The notes: generated from the letters alone by a model not told the origin. A DNA stretch of 64,000 nucleotides from Vespertiliibacter pulmonis (GCF_013377275.1 NZ_CP016615.1:1055001-1119000); one strand, 5' to 3'; positions 40,862-53,321 are shown, numbered from the stretch's first letter. Translations and numbers: made by a program.

Positions 40862-42557
40862 CTCTTATTACCAACCAAAATTATTTGAATTGGGCTATAC
40901 CGATGTAAATCGCCCAGATTTCCACTGGCTAAATGATGATAGCCGTTTATTTTTACAGCGTGGCTATTTACTTGAAGGTACAACAGCCCTTGAACGTATC
41001 CGATTCATTGCTGAGCACGCAGAGAGTAAACTTGGTATTGAAGGCTATGCGGATAAATTCTATCACTATATGGCTCGAGGGTATTTCTCGCTTTCTTCGC
41101 CTATTTGGTCAAATTTTGGATTAGACCGTGGTTTACCGATTTCTTGTTTTGGTAGCTATATTGGCGACTCAATTCATGAAATTATGGAAACAACGGCAGA
41201 AGTTGGCATGATGAGTAAAACTGGGGGTGGTACGTCAGCCTATTTTGGTGATATTCGCCCTCGCGGCTCCGCAATTAAAAATAATGGTAAATCAGATGGA
41301 TCATTCAATTTCAGTAAATTGTTTGATACCGTGATTGATGTGATTTCACAAGGCACATCTCGTAAAGGTCAGTTTGCAGGTTATATTGATATTGAACACG
41401 GCGACATTGATGAATGGTTAGATATTCACACAGAAGGCAACCCTATTCAGTTAATGTACTACGGGGTTTGTGTCGGACACGATTGGCTAGAATCAATGAA
41501 AGCGGGTGATCCTTACAAGCGCCAACTTTGGGCAAAAATTTTGCAACGTAAAACAGAAACAGGTATCCCGTATTTATTCTTTAAAGATAACGCCAATGCA
41601 GGGCGTCCTGATGTCTATAAAGATAAAAATATGACGGTACACGCCTCTAATTTGTGTACAGAAATTATGCTGCCAGCGAATGAAGAAGAGAGCTTTGTTT
41701 GCTGTTTATCTTCAATGAATTTGCTCTATTTTGATGAGTGGAAAGAAACGGATGCTCCCGAAGTTTTAACTTACTTCTTAGATGTGGTGATGTCTGAATT
41801 TATTGAGAAAAGTGCGACAATTCCGTTTTTACATAAAGCGAACCGTTTTGCCACTCGTCACCGTGCGTTAGGCTTAGGTGTATTGGGCTGGCATAGTTAT
41901 TTGCAGGCGAATAATATTGCTTTTGATAGCTTTGATGCAATGCAGAAAAATAACTTAATTTTCAAAACATTGCAGGAAAAAACACTAAAAGCTTCGAAAG
42001 AGTTAGCAGAACTTTTTGGTGAACCAGAGCTTTTAAAAGGTTATGGCCGTCGTAATACAACGTTAATGAGTGTTGCACCAACTAAATCAAGTAGCTTTAT
42101 TTTAGGGAGTGTGTCGCCTTCAGTTGAGCCGTTTAAATCAAATTATTATGTAAAAGACTTAGCAAAAATTAAAACGGTCTATAAAAATCCATTCTTAGAG
42201 AAATTATTGCAAGATAAAGGATTGGATACAGAAGAAGTTTGGGAAAGTATTTTATTAAATGATGGTTCTATTCAGCATTTAGCTGAATTAACTGATCATG
42301 AAAAAGAAGTATTTAAAACATTCTCAGAAATTAGCCAGTTAAGTGTTATTCAGCAGGCAGCACAGCGTCAAAAATATATTGACCAAGGGCAAAGCATTAA
42401 CATTATGGTACACCCAGCAACGCCTGCCCGTGATTTAAATAAACTGTATCTTACGGCAGAAGAGTTGGGCTTAAAGTCCATTTACTACCAATACTCAATG
42501 AGTGCAGCTCAAGTATTTAACCGCAATTTATTAAGCTGCAGTAGTTGTGAAGGGTAA
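40848..42557 (+). CDS. nrdA: Class I ribonucleotide reductase, alpha (catalytic) subunit
   Basis: The enzyme reduces ribonucleoside diphosphates to deoxyribonucleotides. At 569 residues it is much shorter than E. coli NrdA (761). The missing part is the N-terminal ATP cone, since the protein begins close to the barrel. Catalytic residues are in place: disulfide pair C100 (ISCFGS) and C285 (FVCCLSS), and the radical-site trio N268, C270, E272 (NLCTE). The C-terminal shuttle pair C564/C567 (CSSC) can accept electrons from glutaredoxin or thioredoxin. Translation is coupled to nrdB by a 14-base overlap. Confidence 0.93.
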   Translation: MTYSNSYYQPKLFELGYTDVNRPDFHWLNDDSRLFLQRGYLLEGTTALERIRFIAEHAESKLGIEGYADKFYHYMARGYFSLSSPIWSNFGLDRGLPISCFGSYIGDSIHEIMETTAEVGMMSKTGGGTSAYFGDIRPRGSAIKNNGKSDGSFNFSKLFDTVIDVISQGTSRKGQFAGYIDIEHGDIDEWLDIHTEGNPIQLMYYGVCVGHDWLESMKAGDPYKRQLWAKILQRKTETGIPYLFFKDNANAGRPDVYKDKNMTVHASNLCTEIMLPANEEESFVCCLSSMNLLYFDEWKETDAPEVLTYFLDVVMSEFIEKSATIPFLHKANRFATRHRALGLGVLGWHSYLQANNIAFDSFDAMQKNNLIFKTLQEKTLKASKELAELFGEPELLKGYGRRNTTLMSVAPTKSSSFILGSVSPSVEPFKSNYYVKDLAKIKTVYKNPFLEKLLQDKGLDTEEVWESILLNDGSIQHLAELTDHEKEVFKTFSEISQLSVIQQAAQRQKYIDQGQSINIMVHPATPARDLNKLYLTAEELGLKSIYYQYSMSAAQVFNRNLLSCSSCEG

Positions 42558-42588
42558 TAACGAGAGCGTTATTTCGCTTTAGAAAAGC

Positions 42589-42640
42589 AAGCGGTGAGAT
42601 TAGCAATATTTTTGCAACATCTCACCGCTTGTTTGTTTTT
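42589..42640. terminator. Terminator built from an inverted pair of uptake signal sequences
   Basis: CAAGCGGTGAGAT (42589-42601) and ATCTCACCGCTTG (42620-42632) form a 13-bp stem followed by TTTGTTTTT. It lies between the convergent nrdA and rlmB genes. Confidence 0.85.
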
Positions 42641-42651
42641 ATAAAAAGAGA

Positions 42652-43395
42652 TTAGCTAAGTGATGCTAATTTTTGGCGGACAATTTCAAATAAGCAAACG
42701 CCTGTAGCCACTGATACGTTGAGAGAGGAGACTGATCCCGCCATTGGAATACTAATGAGCTGATCGCAATGTTCACGAGTTAAACGACGCATTCCGTCCC
42801 CTTCTGCGCCCATCACTAAAGCGATTGAACCTGTTAATTTAACTTGATAGAGATTTTCAGTGGCTTCACCCGCTGTGCCAACAATCCAAACATTATTTTC
42901 CTGCAATTCTCGCATTGTACGAGCAAGGTTCGTTACCCGAATTAATGGCACGGTTTCTGCTGCGCCACTCGCCACTTTACGGGCGATTGAGGTCAGCTGT
43001 GCTGATTTATCTTTAGGAACAATTACGGCATCAACCCCCGCGGCATCAGCAGTGCGTAAACACGCCCCTAAGTTATGAGGGTCCGTTACACCATCTAAAA
43101 TGAGTAAAAATGGGTTTTGTTTTGTGGCGAGAATGTGATCGAGATCGTTCTCATTTAATTCTTTCGCTGGCACAATACGTGCAATCACACCTTGATGGAC
43201 TTCACCCTGTGCTTTGTTATCTAAACTTTGGCGGTTAAGTTGTTGAATACTAATACCTAAACGCTGTAATTGGGCTAAAAGAGGGGCTAAACGTTTATCT
43301 TCTCGCCCTTTTAAGACATAAACTTCAATTAAACGTTCTGGGGCGTTATCTAGAAAAGCTTTAACGGCATGAATGCCGTAAATTTGTTCACTCAT
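42652..43395 (-). CDS. rlmB: 23S rRNA (guanosine-2'-O-)-methyltransferase RlmB
   Basis: This SPOUT-class enzyme methylates G2251 of 23S rRNA (E. coli numbering). The 247 residues contain an N-terminal L30e-like domain ([18 protein letters not shown]) and the knotted catalytic domain with [30 protein letters not shown] and [23 protein letters not shown]. In E. coli it follows rnr; here rnr lies 16 kb away, so that pairing is broken. It lies downstream of prfC on the same strand, with 60 bases between them. Confidence 0.96.
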   Translation of the reverse strand: MSEQIYGIHAVKAFLDNAPERLIEVYVLKGREDKRLAPLLAQLQRLGISIQQLNRQSLDNKAQGEVHQGVIARIVPAKELNENDLDHILATKQNPFLLILDGVTDPHNLGACLRTADAAGVDAVIVPKDKSAQLTSIARKVASGAAETVPLIRVTNLARTMRELQENNVWIVGTAGEATENLYQVKLTGSIALVMGAEGDGMRRLTREHCDQLISIPMAGSVSSLNVSVATGVCLFEIVRQKLASLS

Positions 43396-43455
43396 ATTTT
43401 TCTCATTATAATAGTCTTGATGATAAATTGCCTCATTTTTAATGAGGCAATCGAA

Positions 43456-45045
43456 TTAATGTTCTCTTGTTTTAAAGAAGGTTACATCGGGGTAGCGTTC
43501 TTGAGCAAGGTTTAAATTAACCATTGTTGGAGCAATATAGGTTAAATTATCACCGCCATCAAGAGCTAAATTCTGCTCGTTTTTTCGTTTAAATTCTTCA
43601 AATTTTTTCACATCGCTACATTCTACCCAACGAGCAGTTGCAACATTGACTGTCTCATAAATCGCTTCTACGTTATATTCGGATTTTAAACGAGCAACAA
43701 CTACATCAAATTGAAGTACACCCACAGCTCCAACGATTAAGTCGTTATTCATCAATGGGCGGAATACTTGAACAGCTCCTTCTTCAGACAGTTGTACTAA
43801 GCCTTTGAGTAGCTGTTTTTGCTTGAGTGGATCTCTTAAACGAATACGGCGGAAAAGCTCAGGAGCAAAGTTTGGAATACCCGTAAATTTCAAATTTTCC
43901 CCTTGTGTAAAGGTATCTCCAATTTGGATTGTACCGTGATTGTGTAAACCAATAATATCGCCTGCATAGGCTTCTTCAGCGTGGGTTCGGTCGCCAGCCA
44001 TAAATGTTAGAGCATCGGAAATAACCACATCTTTGCCTAAACGAACGTGTTTGAGTTTCATTCCTTTCTCATATTTACCAGAGACAACCCGTAAAAAAGC
44101 GACACGATCTCGGTGTTTTGGATCCATATTTGCCTGAATTTTAAAGACAAAACCGCTGAATTTTTCTTCATCAGCAGAAACGATACGTTCATCGGTTTGA
44201 CGTGGTTGCGGTTTGGGAGCCCAAGTAGTTAAACCGTCAAGGAAGTGATCAACCCCAAAATTACCTAATGCTGTTCCAAAGAATACAGGAGTAAGTTCAC
44301 CGTTGAGGAAAGCCTCAAGTTCAAATTCATTACTTGCACCTTGAACGAGTTCTAGCTCATCACGCAGTTGTTGAGCAAGATCATCACCCACAGCTAAATC
44401 TAATTCAGGATTGTTTAGCCCTTTTATAATACGTCTTTCTTGGATTGTATGCCCTTGTCCTGTTTGGTAGAGATAGGTTTCATCATTAGCAATATGATAA
44501 ACCCCTTTGAATAGTTTTCCACAACCAATGGGCCACGTTATTGGTGCACAGCGGATTTTTAAGATACTCTCAACTTCATCAAGTAATTCCATTGGATCAC
44601 GAATATCTCGGTCAAGTTTATTCATAAAGGTTAAAATCGGCGTATCACGCAGGCGAGTAACTTCCATCAGTTTAATCGTACGTTCTTCAACCCCTTTTGC
44701 TGAATCAATTACCATTAAGCAACTATCAACCGCAGTGAGGGTACGGTAAGTGTCTTCCGAGAAGTCTTCGTGCCCAGGAGTATCTAATAAATTAACGAGG
44801 CAATCATTATAAGGAAATTGCATTACAGAAGTCGTAATAGAAATACCACGCTGTTTTTCCATTTCCATCCAGTCCGATTTAGCGTGTTGGGCAGAGCCTT
44901 TTCCTTTTACTGAACCCGCTTTTTGGATTGCATTACCGTAAAGCAACACTTTTTCAGTAATGGTCGTTTTACCCGCATCGGGGTGGGAAATAATTGCAAA
45001 AGTTCGGCGTTTATTAACTTGTTGTGGATAATCGTTTAAGGACAT
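43456..45045 (-). CDS. prfC: Peptide chain release factor 3
   Basis: This GTPase ejects RF1/RF2 from the ribosome after termination. The 529 residues match E. coli RF3. G1 SHPDAGKTT (about 20-28), G3 [14 protein letters not shown] and G4 NKLDRD are present, and the RF3 C-terminal domain ends in [11 protein letters not shown]. The ATG has AAGAGA upstream. An inverted repeat near 43427-43451 (ATTGCCTCAT / ATGAGGCAAT) just past the stop may end the transcript. Confidence 0.97.
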   Translation of the reverse strand: MSLNDYPQQVNKRRTFAIISHPDAGKTTITEKVLLYGNAIQKAGSVKGKGSAQHAKSDWMEMEKQRGISITTSVMQFPYNDCLVNLLDTPGHEDFSEDTYRTLTAVDSCLMVIDSAKGVEERTIKLMEVTRLRDTPILTFMNKLDRDIRDPMELLDEVESILKIRCAPITWPIGCGKLFKGVYHIANDETYLYQTGQGHTIQERRIIKGLNNPELDLAVGDDLAQQLRDELELVQGASNEFELEAFLNGELTPVFFGTALGNFGVDHFLDGLTTWAPKPQPRQTDERIVSADEEKFSGFVFKIQANMDPKHRDRVAFLRVVSGKYEKGMKLKHVRLGKDVVISDALTFMAGDRTHAEEAYAGDIIGLHNHGTIQIGDTFTQGENLKFTGIPNFAPELFRRIRLRDPLKQKQLLKGLVQLSEEGAVQVFRPLMNNDLIVGAVGVLQFDVVVARLKSEYNVEAIYETVNVATARWVECSDVKKFEEFKRKNEQNLALDGGDNLTYIAPTMVNLNLAQERYPDVTFFKTREH

Positions 45046-45543
45046 TATTTTCTCTTATAATTGTTTTAAATGAGTTGTTTAAGATAGTTTTATCAATTTT
45101 TATTATTGTCCCCTATCTTTTAGGTTATAACAACTATAACGATGAAATTATGATAATAATTGCACATATTTAGGCTAAATATACCGCTTGTCAGGAGAAA
45201 AGATGAATTGGTTTTTGTTAGAGATGAAATACCTTTGATTTTAAAGGTCTAGTAAGATGGCGGGGGTTTTGCTAGTTTACTTTGGTATATATCCTTATCT
45301 CCTAGGCGTTAGATATTTTGAATACTGCAATAAGTGCGTTAAATCTGTCGTTAGTTTTCCAGTTTATTTTGAGCCTTTTTATATTTTAAAGAGGGTCAAA
45401 AATACCCCAATAAATATGGTGATAGCTCTAAATAGCAAATTCAAGCGATTGAACAAGAAAATAAAGATTTAACAGTTTAAACAAGCGGTAAGATCACGTT
45501 TTAATTTGTTATTTATGAAATGCCCAGTAATTACTGGGCATTT
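45046..45543. other. Intergenic stretch, possibly with gene remnants
   Basis: About 500 bases between prfC and the phosphoesterase gene hold no confident gene. A well-placed AGGAG (45192-45196) precedes a plus-strand ATG at 45202 that opens only 11 codons. A second ATG at 45257 opens 71 codons with no recognisable similarity. Near 45438 another frame reads IQAIEQENKDLTV followed by a stop, looking like an isolated C terminus. Two uptake signals are present (about 45182 and 45481). A decayed gene is possible but unproven. Confidence 0.4.
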
Positions 45544-45546
45544 TTA
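45518..45546. terminator. Palindromic terminator
   Basis: AAATGCCCAGTAA and TTACTGGGCATTT form a 26-base perfect palindrome (45518-45543) with a T run on the plus strand and an A run on the other side. It sits at the end of the phosphoesterase gene. Confidence 0.8.
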
Positions 45547-46236
45547 TTTGATATCTCGATCATCAACGCCAACCAGTAAATAATTGCCGTCAATATCCGC
45601 TAGGCTACGAAAACCAATATTAAAAATTTCACAATATTTATTGCGGTTGATTGGGCGATAATCAAAATTATCGTGATGATGCCCGTGGAAAATTTTGTTT
45701 ACTCCCATTTTTCGTGCCAGCTGATTAAGCCTTGCAAAGCCTTGAGGGTGAGGGCGTGGGGCTTCGTGGGTAATTAAAATATCTGCTTTTTGTGTTTCTA
45801 GCTGTTCAATATCCGAAGGAAAAATTGAACTACGGTGACGTAATGGTACACCGCCTCGCCAAATACGTTCTTGGGGCGAATATTGACAGTAATGGATTGG
45901 GTCAAAAAACATTGGCCGATGAGGAGGCATCCAAATATGTCCACGAAATACCCCTCCCAGCCCTGCAATACGGTATCCTTGAATATCAACGACACGTCCG
46001 TGTAAATTACGTTCTTTCCAGTGGGAGCCCCAGATAGAATCGAAGGCAGTTACTGTTTTGCTATCGTGATTGCCGTGAATAAACCAGATATCACAGTATT
46101 GAGCGAGCTTATCTAATTCAGTGGGTGTGGTTAATTGTAAATCCCCTAAAATAATTAAAGCAACGTCATTGTGTGCTTGTACAATGGGATAAAGATGAGC
46201 ATAACTTCCGTGAGGATCGCCCGCAAACAGGATCAT
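45544..46236 (-). CDS. Metallophosphoesterase family protein
   Basis: This cytoplasmic calcineurin-type phosphoesterase has 230 residues. The five metal-binding blocks are visible in order: GDPHGS (6-11), GDLQ (about 31), GNHDS (about 55), HEAP (about 157) and GHHHD (about 186). The block-1 motif GDPHG differs from the common GDIHG. Substrate is unknown; similar proteins act on phosphoproteins, dinucleotides or cyclic nucleotides. It follows nadR with a 2-base gap on the same strand, so they are co-transcribed. A link with pyridine nucleotide metabolism is only suggested by position. Confidence 0.85.
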   Translation of the reverse strand: MILFAGDPHGSYAHLYPIVQAHNDVALIILGDLQLTTPTELDKLAQYCDIWFIHGNHDSKTVTAFDSIWGSHWKERNLHGRVVDIQGYRIAGLGGVFRGHIWMPPHRPMFFDPIHYCQYSPQERIWRGGVPLRHRSSIFPSDIEQLETQKADILITHEAPRPHPQGFARLNQLARKMGVNKIFHGHHHDNFDYRPINRNKYCEIFNIGFRSLADIDGNYLLVGVDDRDIK

Positions 46237-46238
46237 TT

Positions 46239-47549
<1,311 letters not shown>

Positions 47550-47643
47550 TCATTGTTTTTATGTATTTACAAGCGGTGAGATCAGATGAAGTTTTTGCAA
47601 AAAAATGTATAAATGCTTTCTACTTTCTGCTGGCAGAGTATAA

Positions 47644-47931
<288 letters not shown>

Positions 47932-47996
47932 TAATGGGCAAAAATAATCGTGATCTAACCGCTTGCAAGGGGGCAGATCACGCTATTTTTTGTATT

Positions 47997-48722
47997 CTAG
48001 TTTGTAGTGAGATTTAACGCTTGGCGTTGTGCATCAATGAGCTGTGAAATTCCGCCTTTTGCTAGTTCTAACAAAGTGAGTAATTCAGAATGGCTGAATG
48101 GTTCGCCTTCCGCTGTTCCTTGAATTTCAACTAATCTCCCATCTTCGACCATCACCACGTTCATATCTGTTTCTGCATTAGAATCTTCCACATATTCTAA
48201 ATCACATACTGCTTGATTATCTACGATTCCCACTGAAATTGCAGCGACTAAACTTTTCATCGGGTTTTGTTTAAGCGTTCCATTTGTGAGAAGAGTTTGA
48301 ATCGCATCGTGCAACGCAACGCAAGCTCCTGTAATAGCGGCAGTGCGTGTGCCGCCATCAGCTTGGATTACATCACAGTCGAGGGTTATGGTTCGTTCAC
48401 CAAGGAGTTTGAGATCAACGACTGCACGCAGTGAACGAGCAATTAATCGCTGAATTTCCATTGTACGTCCACTTTGTTTGCCCTTGGCTGCTTCCCGTTG
48501 GCTACGGCTATGGGTTGCTCGAGGTAACATTCCGTATTCAGCGGTAATCCATCCTTGTTGTTGCCCTTTTAAAAAGCGAGGGACATTTTCTTCAATCGTA
48601 GCATTACATAGCACTTTCGTTTCGCCAAATTCGATCAAAACAGAGCCTTCGGCATAACGGGTATATTGGCGAGTGATCTTGATTGGACGAGTTTGATGAG
48701 CAGGTCGATCATTTGGACGCAT
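47997..48722 (-). CDS. rph: Ribonuclease PH
   Basis: This phosphorolytic 3'-5' exoribonuclease trims tRNA 3' ends. The 241 residues match the family and start [16 protein letters not shown]. The phosphate-binding [20 protein letters not shown] and the [16 protein letters not shown] block are present and intact, unlike the frameshifted rph of E. coli K-12. It diverges from yicC, the same arrangement as in E. coli. AAAGGA precedes the ATG. Confidence 0.97.
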   Translation of the reverse strand: MRPNDRPAHQTRPIKITRQYTRYAEGSVLIEFGETKVLCNATIEENVPRFLKGQQQGWITAEYGMLPRATHSRSQREAAKGKQSGRTMEIQRLIARSLRAVVDLKLLGERTITLDCDVIQADGGTRTAAITGACVALHDAIQTLLTNGTLKQNPMKSLVAAISVGIVDNQAVCDLEYVEDSNAETDMNVVMVEDGRLVEIQGTAEGEPFSHSELLTLLELAKGGISQLIDAQRQALNLTTN

Positions 48723-48866
48723 TATTTCTATTCCTTTTACTATAATGAAATGTGAAACCCTTGTGATAATAGGATCTCAATGCAAAATTTTCCCTATTTT
48801 AACAGAATAAAGGGTACAATAGCCTTAATTTTTGAACTAAACAATTTAGCTATAAGAGAGAGTAAA

Positions 48867-49730
48867 ATGATTTATAGTATGACAGCTTTTGCACATTTAG
48901 AAATCAAAAAAACGTGGGGGAATGCAGTATGGGAACTTCGTTCAGTTAATCAGCGTTTTTTGGAAACATTTTTCCGTTTGCCCGAACAATTTCGCCACTT
49001 AGAAATGTCACTGCGTGAGCGTCTGCGTGCAGAGTTATCTCGTGGGAAAGTGGAGTGTAGCTTACGTATTGAATTAAATAGCCATAAAAACAATGAATTA
49101 TCATTAAATCAAGATTATGCGAAGCAAGTTATTGGCTCTTTACAATGGCTTAAAGAAACTGCGCAGGCAGGCGAGATAAATTTAGTTGATATTTTGCGTT
49201 TTCCTGGCGTTGTCGATAATCAATCACAAGATCTTGATCAAATTAGTCAAGATCTGTTGGTAGGGTTTGAGCAAATTTTAAGGGAGTTTATTGCGATGAG
49301 AGGGCGTGAGGGGGAGAGTTTAAATACACTTATCCAACAGCGATTGACCTTGATTGCCCAAGAAGCAAGTAAGGTTCAAACTCAGATGCCGAGCATTTTA
49401 CAATGGCAAAAAGATCGTTTATCGCAACGTTTTGAAGAGTTGAATTTACAGCTTGATCCGCAACGTCTTGAGCAGGAAATGGTACTTTTAGCACAGCGAG
49501 TAGATGTAGCAGAAGAGCTAGATCGTTTACAGCTTCACGTTAAAGAAACGCAATCTATTTTGAACAAAGGCGGTGCAGTTGGGCGTAAACTAGATTTTAT
49601 GATGCAAGAACTTAATCGAGAGGCAAATACGTTAGCTTCAAAATCAATCAATGCAGAGGTAACCAATTCTGCGGTTGAATTGAAAGTCTTGATTGAACAG
49701 ATGCGTGAGCAGATCCAAAATTTAGAGTAA
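48867..49730 (+). CDS. yicC: YicC family endoribonuclease
   Basis: The family includes E. coli YicC, which promotes decay of the small RNA RyhB and cleaves RNA. The 287 residues start MIYSMTAFAHLEI, the conserved N terminus. The conserved ELRSVNQRFLETFFRLPEQFR (split here as ELRSVNQRF and FRLPEQFR) and the C-terminal GRKLDFMMQELNREANTLASKS region are present. I placed the start at 48867, after AGAGAGAG, not 29 codons upstream, because those extra residues lack family similarity. Confidence 0.93.
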   Translation: MIYSMTAFAHLEIKKTWGNAVWELRSVNQRFLETFFRLPEQFRHLEMSLRERLRAELSRGKVECSLRIELNSHKNNELSLNQDYAKQVIGSLQWLKETAQAGEINLVDILRFPGVVDNQSQDLDQISQDLLVGFEQILREFIAMRGREGESLNTLIQQRLTLIAQEASKVQTQMPSILQWQKDRLSQRFEELNLQLDPQRLEQEMVLLAQRVDVAEELDRLQLHVKETQSILNKGGAVGRKLDFMMQELNREANTLASKSINAEVTNSAVELKVLIEQMREQIQNLE

Positions 49731-49778
49731 CAAAAGTTTTAGCAAAAAATGGACGGATCGCACCGCTTGCGATCCATT

Positions 49779-50543
49779 TTAAGCAAGACGTAGTGAAATT
49801 TCACCAATCGCAAAGGCTTTTATGCCTTCAGGCTGTGCTAATAAAAGCTCACCTTGTTCGTTTATACCTTGTGAGATGCCGTAAATATCACCTTGTTCGG
49901 TTAATAGTTTCACAGGCTGTTGGTAAAAAAGATCAAATTTTTTCCAACGGGAAAGGTATTCTTTAAATGACGTATGTTGGTATTCAATTAACATTCTTTG
50001 TAATTGAGAAAGAATGGTTGCTGTGATATGGTTGCGATCGAAGCGGTAGTCAGCAAGATCAGACCAGGGTTGAAGTTTAATATCAGGTTCAGTCGTTGGC
50101 ATTGCGAGGTTTAACCCAACTCCAATGACTAAGTGGATTTGCTGGCTATCAAACCGATTTTCAATCAAAATCCCCCCCATTTTTTTACCTTGGTAATAAA
50201 TATCGTTTGGCCACTTAATTTGAATATTGTTTACCCCGAGCTGTTCAAACGTCTCTGCAAGGGTAAGAGCAACAATTAAGCTCAAAGACGAAATAGGCTG
50301 AGAAAGTGGAAGATCGTAACGCCAAAGTAAAGAACAGTATAAATTTTGGCTAAGGGGGGAATACCATTGCCGTCCACGCCGTCCTCGTCCTGCCGTTTGG
50401 CTCTCGGCTAAACAAGCTGTTCCACAAGCTAAATGTTGATAATGGTTGAGCAAATATTCGTTGGTTGAATCGATTTGCTCAAAGACAAAAATATCACCGC
50501 AAAGTAAAGACGGCTGAATTAACGTGCCGTTGAGCTTGCTCAT
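49779..50543 (-). CDS. birA: Biotin--[acetyl-CoA-carboxylase] ligase without a DNA-binding domain
   Basis: The enzyme activates biotin to biotinyl-AMP and attaches it to the carboxylase carrier protein. In 254 residues it has the catalytic domain (STNEY; GRGRRGR at 52-58; [20 protein letters not shown]) and the small C-terminal domain. E. coli BirA has about 320 residues; the missing part is the N-terminal winged helix, so this protein should not repress the bio operon. Its ATG overlaps the murB stop by 4 bases (ATGA). Confidence 0.95.
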   Translation of the reverse strand: MSKLNGTLIQPSLLCGDIFVFEQIDSTNEYLLNHYQHLACGTACLAESQTAGRGRRGRQWYSPLSQNLYCSLLWRYDLPLSQPISSLSLIVALTLAETFEQLGVNNIQIKWPNDIYYQGKKMGGILIENRFDSQQIHLVIGVGLNLAMPTTEPDIKLQPWSDLADYRFDRNHITATILSQLQRMLIEYQHTSFKEYLSRWKKFDLFYQQPVKLLTEQGDIYGISQGINEQGELLLAQPEGIKAFAIGEISLRLA

Positions 50544-51568
50544 CGGGTTATTTCCTCACTATCAACTTCGCCATTTTTCCCAATAAAACGTACTTCAGGG
50601 TGAATTTCTACACCAAATTTTTCACGCACTTTATGGCGGACAGCACGAGAAAGAGCTAGCACATCGGTACCTGTTGCATTATGTTTATTGATAAGCACTA
50701 AGGCTTGTTGAGTGTGTACGCTTGCTCCACCGATCTGAAAGCCTTTAAGCTGGCATTGGTCAATGAGCCAGCCAGCTGGCAATTTAACGGTGCCGTCTGC
50801 TTGGAAATAGTGTGGTATGGTTGGATAAGCGGTCTGAAGTTCATTAAATTTTGCTAATGAGATAATTGGATTTTTGAAAAAACTACCTGCATTACCGACT
50901 TCATCAGGATTAGGCAGTTTAGCAGAACGTACAGCACAAACTTCATCAAAGATTTGTCGTGCAGTAACATCGGTTGGATCTAAATTGGCGAGCGAGCCGT
51001 AACTTAATACAGGTTGCCACGCTTTAGATAACTTCAGCCCAACGGCAATAATGGCATAGCCATCTTTATATTGATGTTTAAAAATACTTTCTCGATAGCC
51101 AAATTCACACTGGTTTTTCTCTAATCTAAAATATTCGCCTGAACGTAGATTAAGCACATCGACAAAATCACATACGTTTTCAAATTCAACGCCATAAGCT
51201 CCGATATTTTGGATAGGTGCACTGCCTACGCAGCCTGGGATTAAGGCTAAATTTTCTAGCCCGTAAATTCCCTGAGAGAGTGTCCATTGCACGAGTTCGT
51301 GCCAATTTTCGCCACCAGCAATATGCAAATAGTGGAAATGTTCATCTTCTGAATGTTTAATCCCTTTGAGTTGATTAAGAATCACTGTGCCACAGAAATT
51401 ATCTAAAAAAAGTAGATTACTACCTTGTCCGACAAGCAATATTGGCTGATGGGCATTATTAGCTTGTTGCCATTTATACAGCAATTCATCAGCAGTTTTT
51501 ACCGCTACAATATGAGTGGCGCTGACGGGTAAATGGAATGTATGAAAGGGCGTTAAACTTTGGTTCAT
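50540..51568 (-). CDS. murB: UDP-N-acetylenolpyruvoylglucosamine reductase
   Basis: This cytoplasmic FAD enzyme makes UDP-N-acetylmuramate for peptidoglycan. The FAD-binding [13 protein letters not shown], the [17 protein letters not shown] block, and NAGSFFKNP with the catalytic serine are visible. The product is 342 residues from the ATG at 51568, which I prefer to an in-frame TTG at 51580. It overlaps birA, the same murB-birA pairing as in E. coli, and diverges from oxyR. Confidence 0.96.
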   Translation of the reverse strand: MNQSLTPFHTFHLPVSATHIVAVKTADELLYKWQQANNAHQPILLVGQGSNLLFLDNFCGTVILNQLKGIKHSEDEHFHYLHIAGGENWHELVQWTLSQGIYGLENLALIPGCVGSAPIQNIGAYGVEFENVCDFVDVLNLRSGEYFRLEKNQCEFGYRESIFKHQYKDGYAIIAVGLKLSKAWQPVLSYGSLANLDPTDVTARQIFDEVCAVRSAKLPNPDEVGNAGSFFKNPIISLAKFNELQTAYPTIPHYFQADGTVKLPAGWLIDQCQLKGFQIGGASVHTQQALVLINKHNATGTDVLALSRAVRHKVREKFGVEIHPEVRFIGKNGEVDSEEITR

Positions 51569-51727
51569 TGTGTAGTCCAACTAAAAAGAGGTGAAATTGC
51601 ATTAATAATTTAGAAATTTTAGCATTTTTTTTGTTGAAAAGATCGCTATTGTGCAAAGCTCGAATTATTTTGTAACAAATTGAACAAAATATGCCATAAT
51701 TTAGTTATACATTGATAGGAGAAATTG

Positions 51728-52624
51728 ATGAATATTCGAGACTTAGAGTACTTGATTGCCTTAGCTGATTTTAAACATTTCCGTAAAGCGGCCGATGCTT
51801 GTAATGTTAGCCAACCTACGTTAAGCGGCCAAATACGCAAATTAGAAGATGAGCTTGGGACGATTTTATTAGAGCGGACAAGTCGTAAAGTACTTTTTAC
51901 CCAAGCTGGATTGACATTAGTTGAGCAGGCTAAATCAGTATTGAGAGAGGTACGGATTTTAAAAGAGATGGCGAGTAATCAAGGAAAAGAGATGTCTGGC
52001 CCTATTTTAATCGGTATTATTCCAACGCTAGGCCCCTATATTTCTCCGATTATTTTACCTGAATTAAGAAAACAGTTTCCTGAATTGGATCTCTATATTT
52101 ATGAACTACAAACCTCAGTGCTTATTGAGCAGTTAGAATCAGGACAGTTAGATTGTGGACTTGTTGCACTAACCCGTGAAAGTGAACCTTTTATTCAAGT
52201 GCCATTGTTCAATGAAAAAATGCGTTTAGCCGTGCCTAATTCGCATTGTTGGGCGAAAGAAACGAAAAATTTAGATTTAAGTATGCTACGAGATAAAGAG
52301 CTGTTAATGTTAGATAATGGACACTGCTTACATATGCAATCAATGGAGTATTGCGTATCCGTTGGAGCAAGAGAGAATAAACGGGTTAAAGCGAGTAGCT
52401 TAGAAACGTTACGCAATATGGTCTCTGCTGAAGTAGGAATGGCATTAATTCCAGAATTAGCGACTAAGGTAAATAGCTTATCTGATGGCGTAACTTACCG
52501 CTCTTTTAATGAACCTGAACCATACCGAATGATTGGGTTTATCTATCGCCCTGGATCGCCACTGCGACAACGCTATGAGCGTCTCGCAAAAGAAATTAAA
52601 CATATTATGGACATCGCTCAATGA
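51728..52624 (+). CDS. oxyR: Hydrogen peroxide sensor and LysR-type regulator OxyR
   Basis: OxyR is activated by a disulfide between two cysteines and turns on peroxide defence genes such as grxA. The 298 residues have the LysR helix-turn-helix at about 3-60 ([20 protein letters not shown]). The redox pair C200 and C209 ([12 protein letters not shown]) has the spacing of E. coli C199/C208. ATG at 51728 has AGGAG at 6 bases; a TTG one codon earlier is too close. It overlaps fabR by 4 bases. Confidence 0.96.
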   Translation: MNIRDLEYLIALADFKHFRKAADACNVSQPTLSGQIRKLEDELGTILLERTSRKVLFTQAGLTLVEQAKSVLREVRILKEMASNQGKEMSGPILIGIIPTLGPYISPIILPELRKQFPELDLYIYELQTSVLIEQLESGQLDCGLVALTRESEPFIQVPLFNEKMRLAVPNSHCWAKETKNLDLSMLRDKELLMLDNGHCLHMQSMEYCVSVGARENKRVKASSLETLRNMVSAEVGMALIPELATKVNSLSDGVTYRSFNEPEPYRMIGFIYRPGSPLRQRYERLAKEIKHIMDIAQ

Positions 52625-53241
52625 GTATAGGCGTACGAGCAGCGCAAAAAGAGAAAACGCGCCGAGCATTAATTGATGCGGCTTTTAATCAGCTTACCGC
52701 AGAGAAAAGTTTTTCGAATTTAAGTTTACGAGAAGTGGCCCGAGAAGCGAATATTGCACCAACATCATTTTATCGCCATTTTAAAGATATGGACGAATTA
52801 GGTCTAGCGATGGTTGATGAATCAGGGCTTATTCTCCGCCAATTGATGCGTCAAGCGCGTAAACGTTTAGAAGATGGTGGAAGTGAAGTCGTAACGTCTG
52901 TCGAAACATTTTTTGAATTTATTGATAAACGCCCAAATATATTCCGATTATTATTGCGTGAAAGCTCGGGAACATCATTGGCATTTCGTACAGCAGCTTC
53001 TCGAGAAATTCAGCATTTTGTTGCAGAATTAGCGGAGTATATTCAACGCAATAATACCCAAATAACATCTGAATTAGCGTATGTTCAGTCAGAAGGATTG
53101 GTTATTCTTGTGTTTACGGCAGGATCGCACGCACTTGATATGAATAAGCAACAGCGTCAAGAACTTAAGCAACGAGTGATTATGCAACTGAAAATGCTAA
53201 TGAAAGGAGCAATGTTTTACGCTCAGAGTAAACGTTCGTGA
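52621..53241 (+). CDS. fabR: TetR-family repressor of unsaturated fatty acid synthesis, FabR
   Basis: In E. coli FabR represses fabA and fabB and senses unsaturated acyl chains. The 206 residues have the TetR helix-turn-helix near 29-52 ([21 protein letters not shown]) and a C-terminal ligand domain, and start [21 protein letters not shown], typical of FabR. It overlaps oxyR (ATGA), so the two regulators are co-transcribed. In E. coli sthA neighbours them; that gene is absent here. Confidence 0.92.
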   Translation: MSIGVRAAQKEKTRRALIDAAFNQLTAEKSFSNLSLREVAREANIAPTSFYRHFKDMDELGLAMVDESGLILRQLMRQARKRLEDGGSEVVTSVETFFEFIDKRPNIFRLLLRESSGTSLAFRTAASREIQHFVAELAEYIQRNNTQITSELAYVQSEGLVILVFTAGSHALDMNKQQRQELKQRVIMQLKMLMKGAMFYAQSKRS

Positions 53242-53267
53242 AGATATAGAAGTGTAATGATAAATAA

Positions 53268-53306
53268 CAAAACAAGCGGTCTATTTAACCGCTTGTTTTG
53301 CTTTTA
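53268..53306. terminator. Terminator formed by inverted uptake signal sequences after fabR
   Basis: CAAAACAAGCGGT (53268-53280) pairs with ACCGCTTGTTTTG (53288-53300) over 13 bases, loop 7, followed by CTTTT. It is shared by the convergent fabR and dsbA genes. Confidence 0.85.
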
Positions 53307-53321
53307 GGGAATGATAATTTA

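Noticed and set aside
45257-45472. 71-codon frame in the prfC-phosphoesterase gap
   Set aside because: There is no similarity and no good ribosome binding site, and the composition is unlike neighbouring proteins; kept only as part of a possible remnant.
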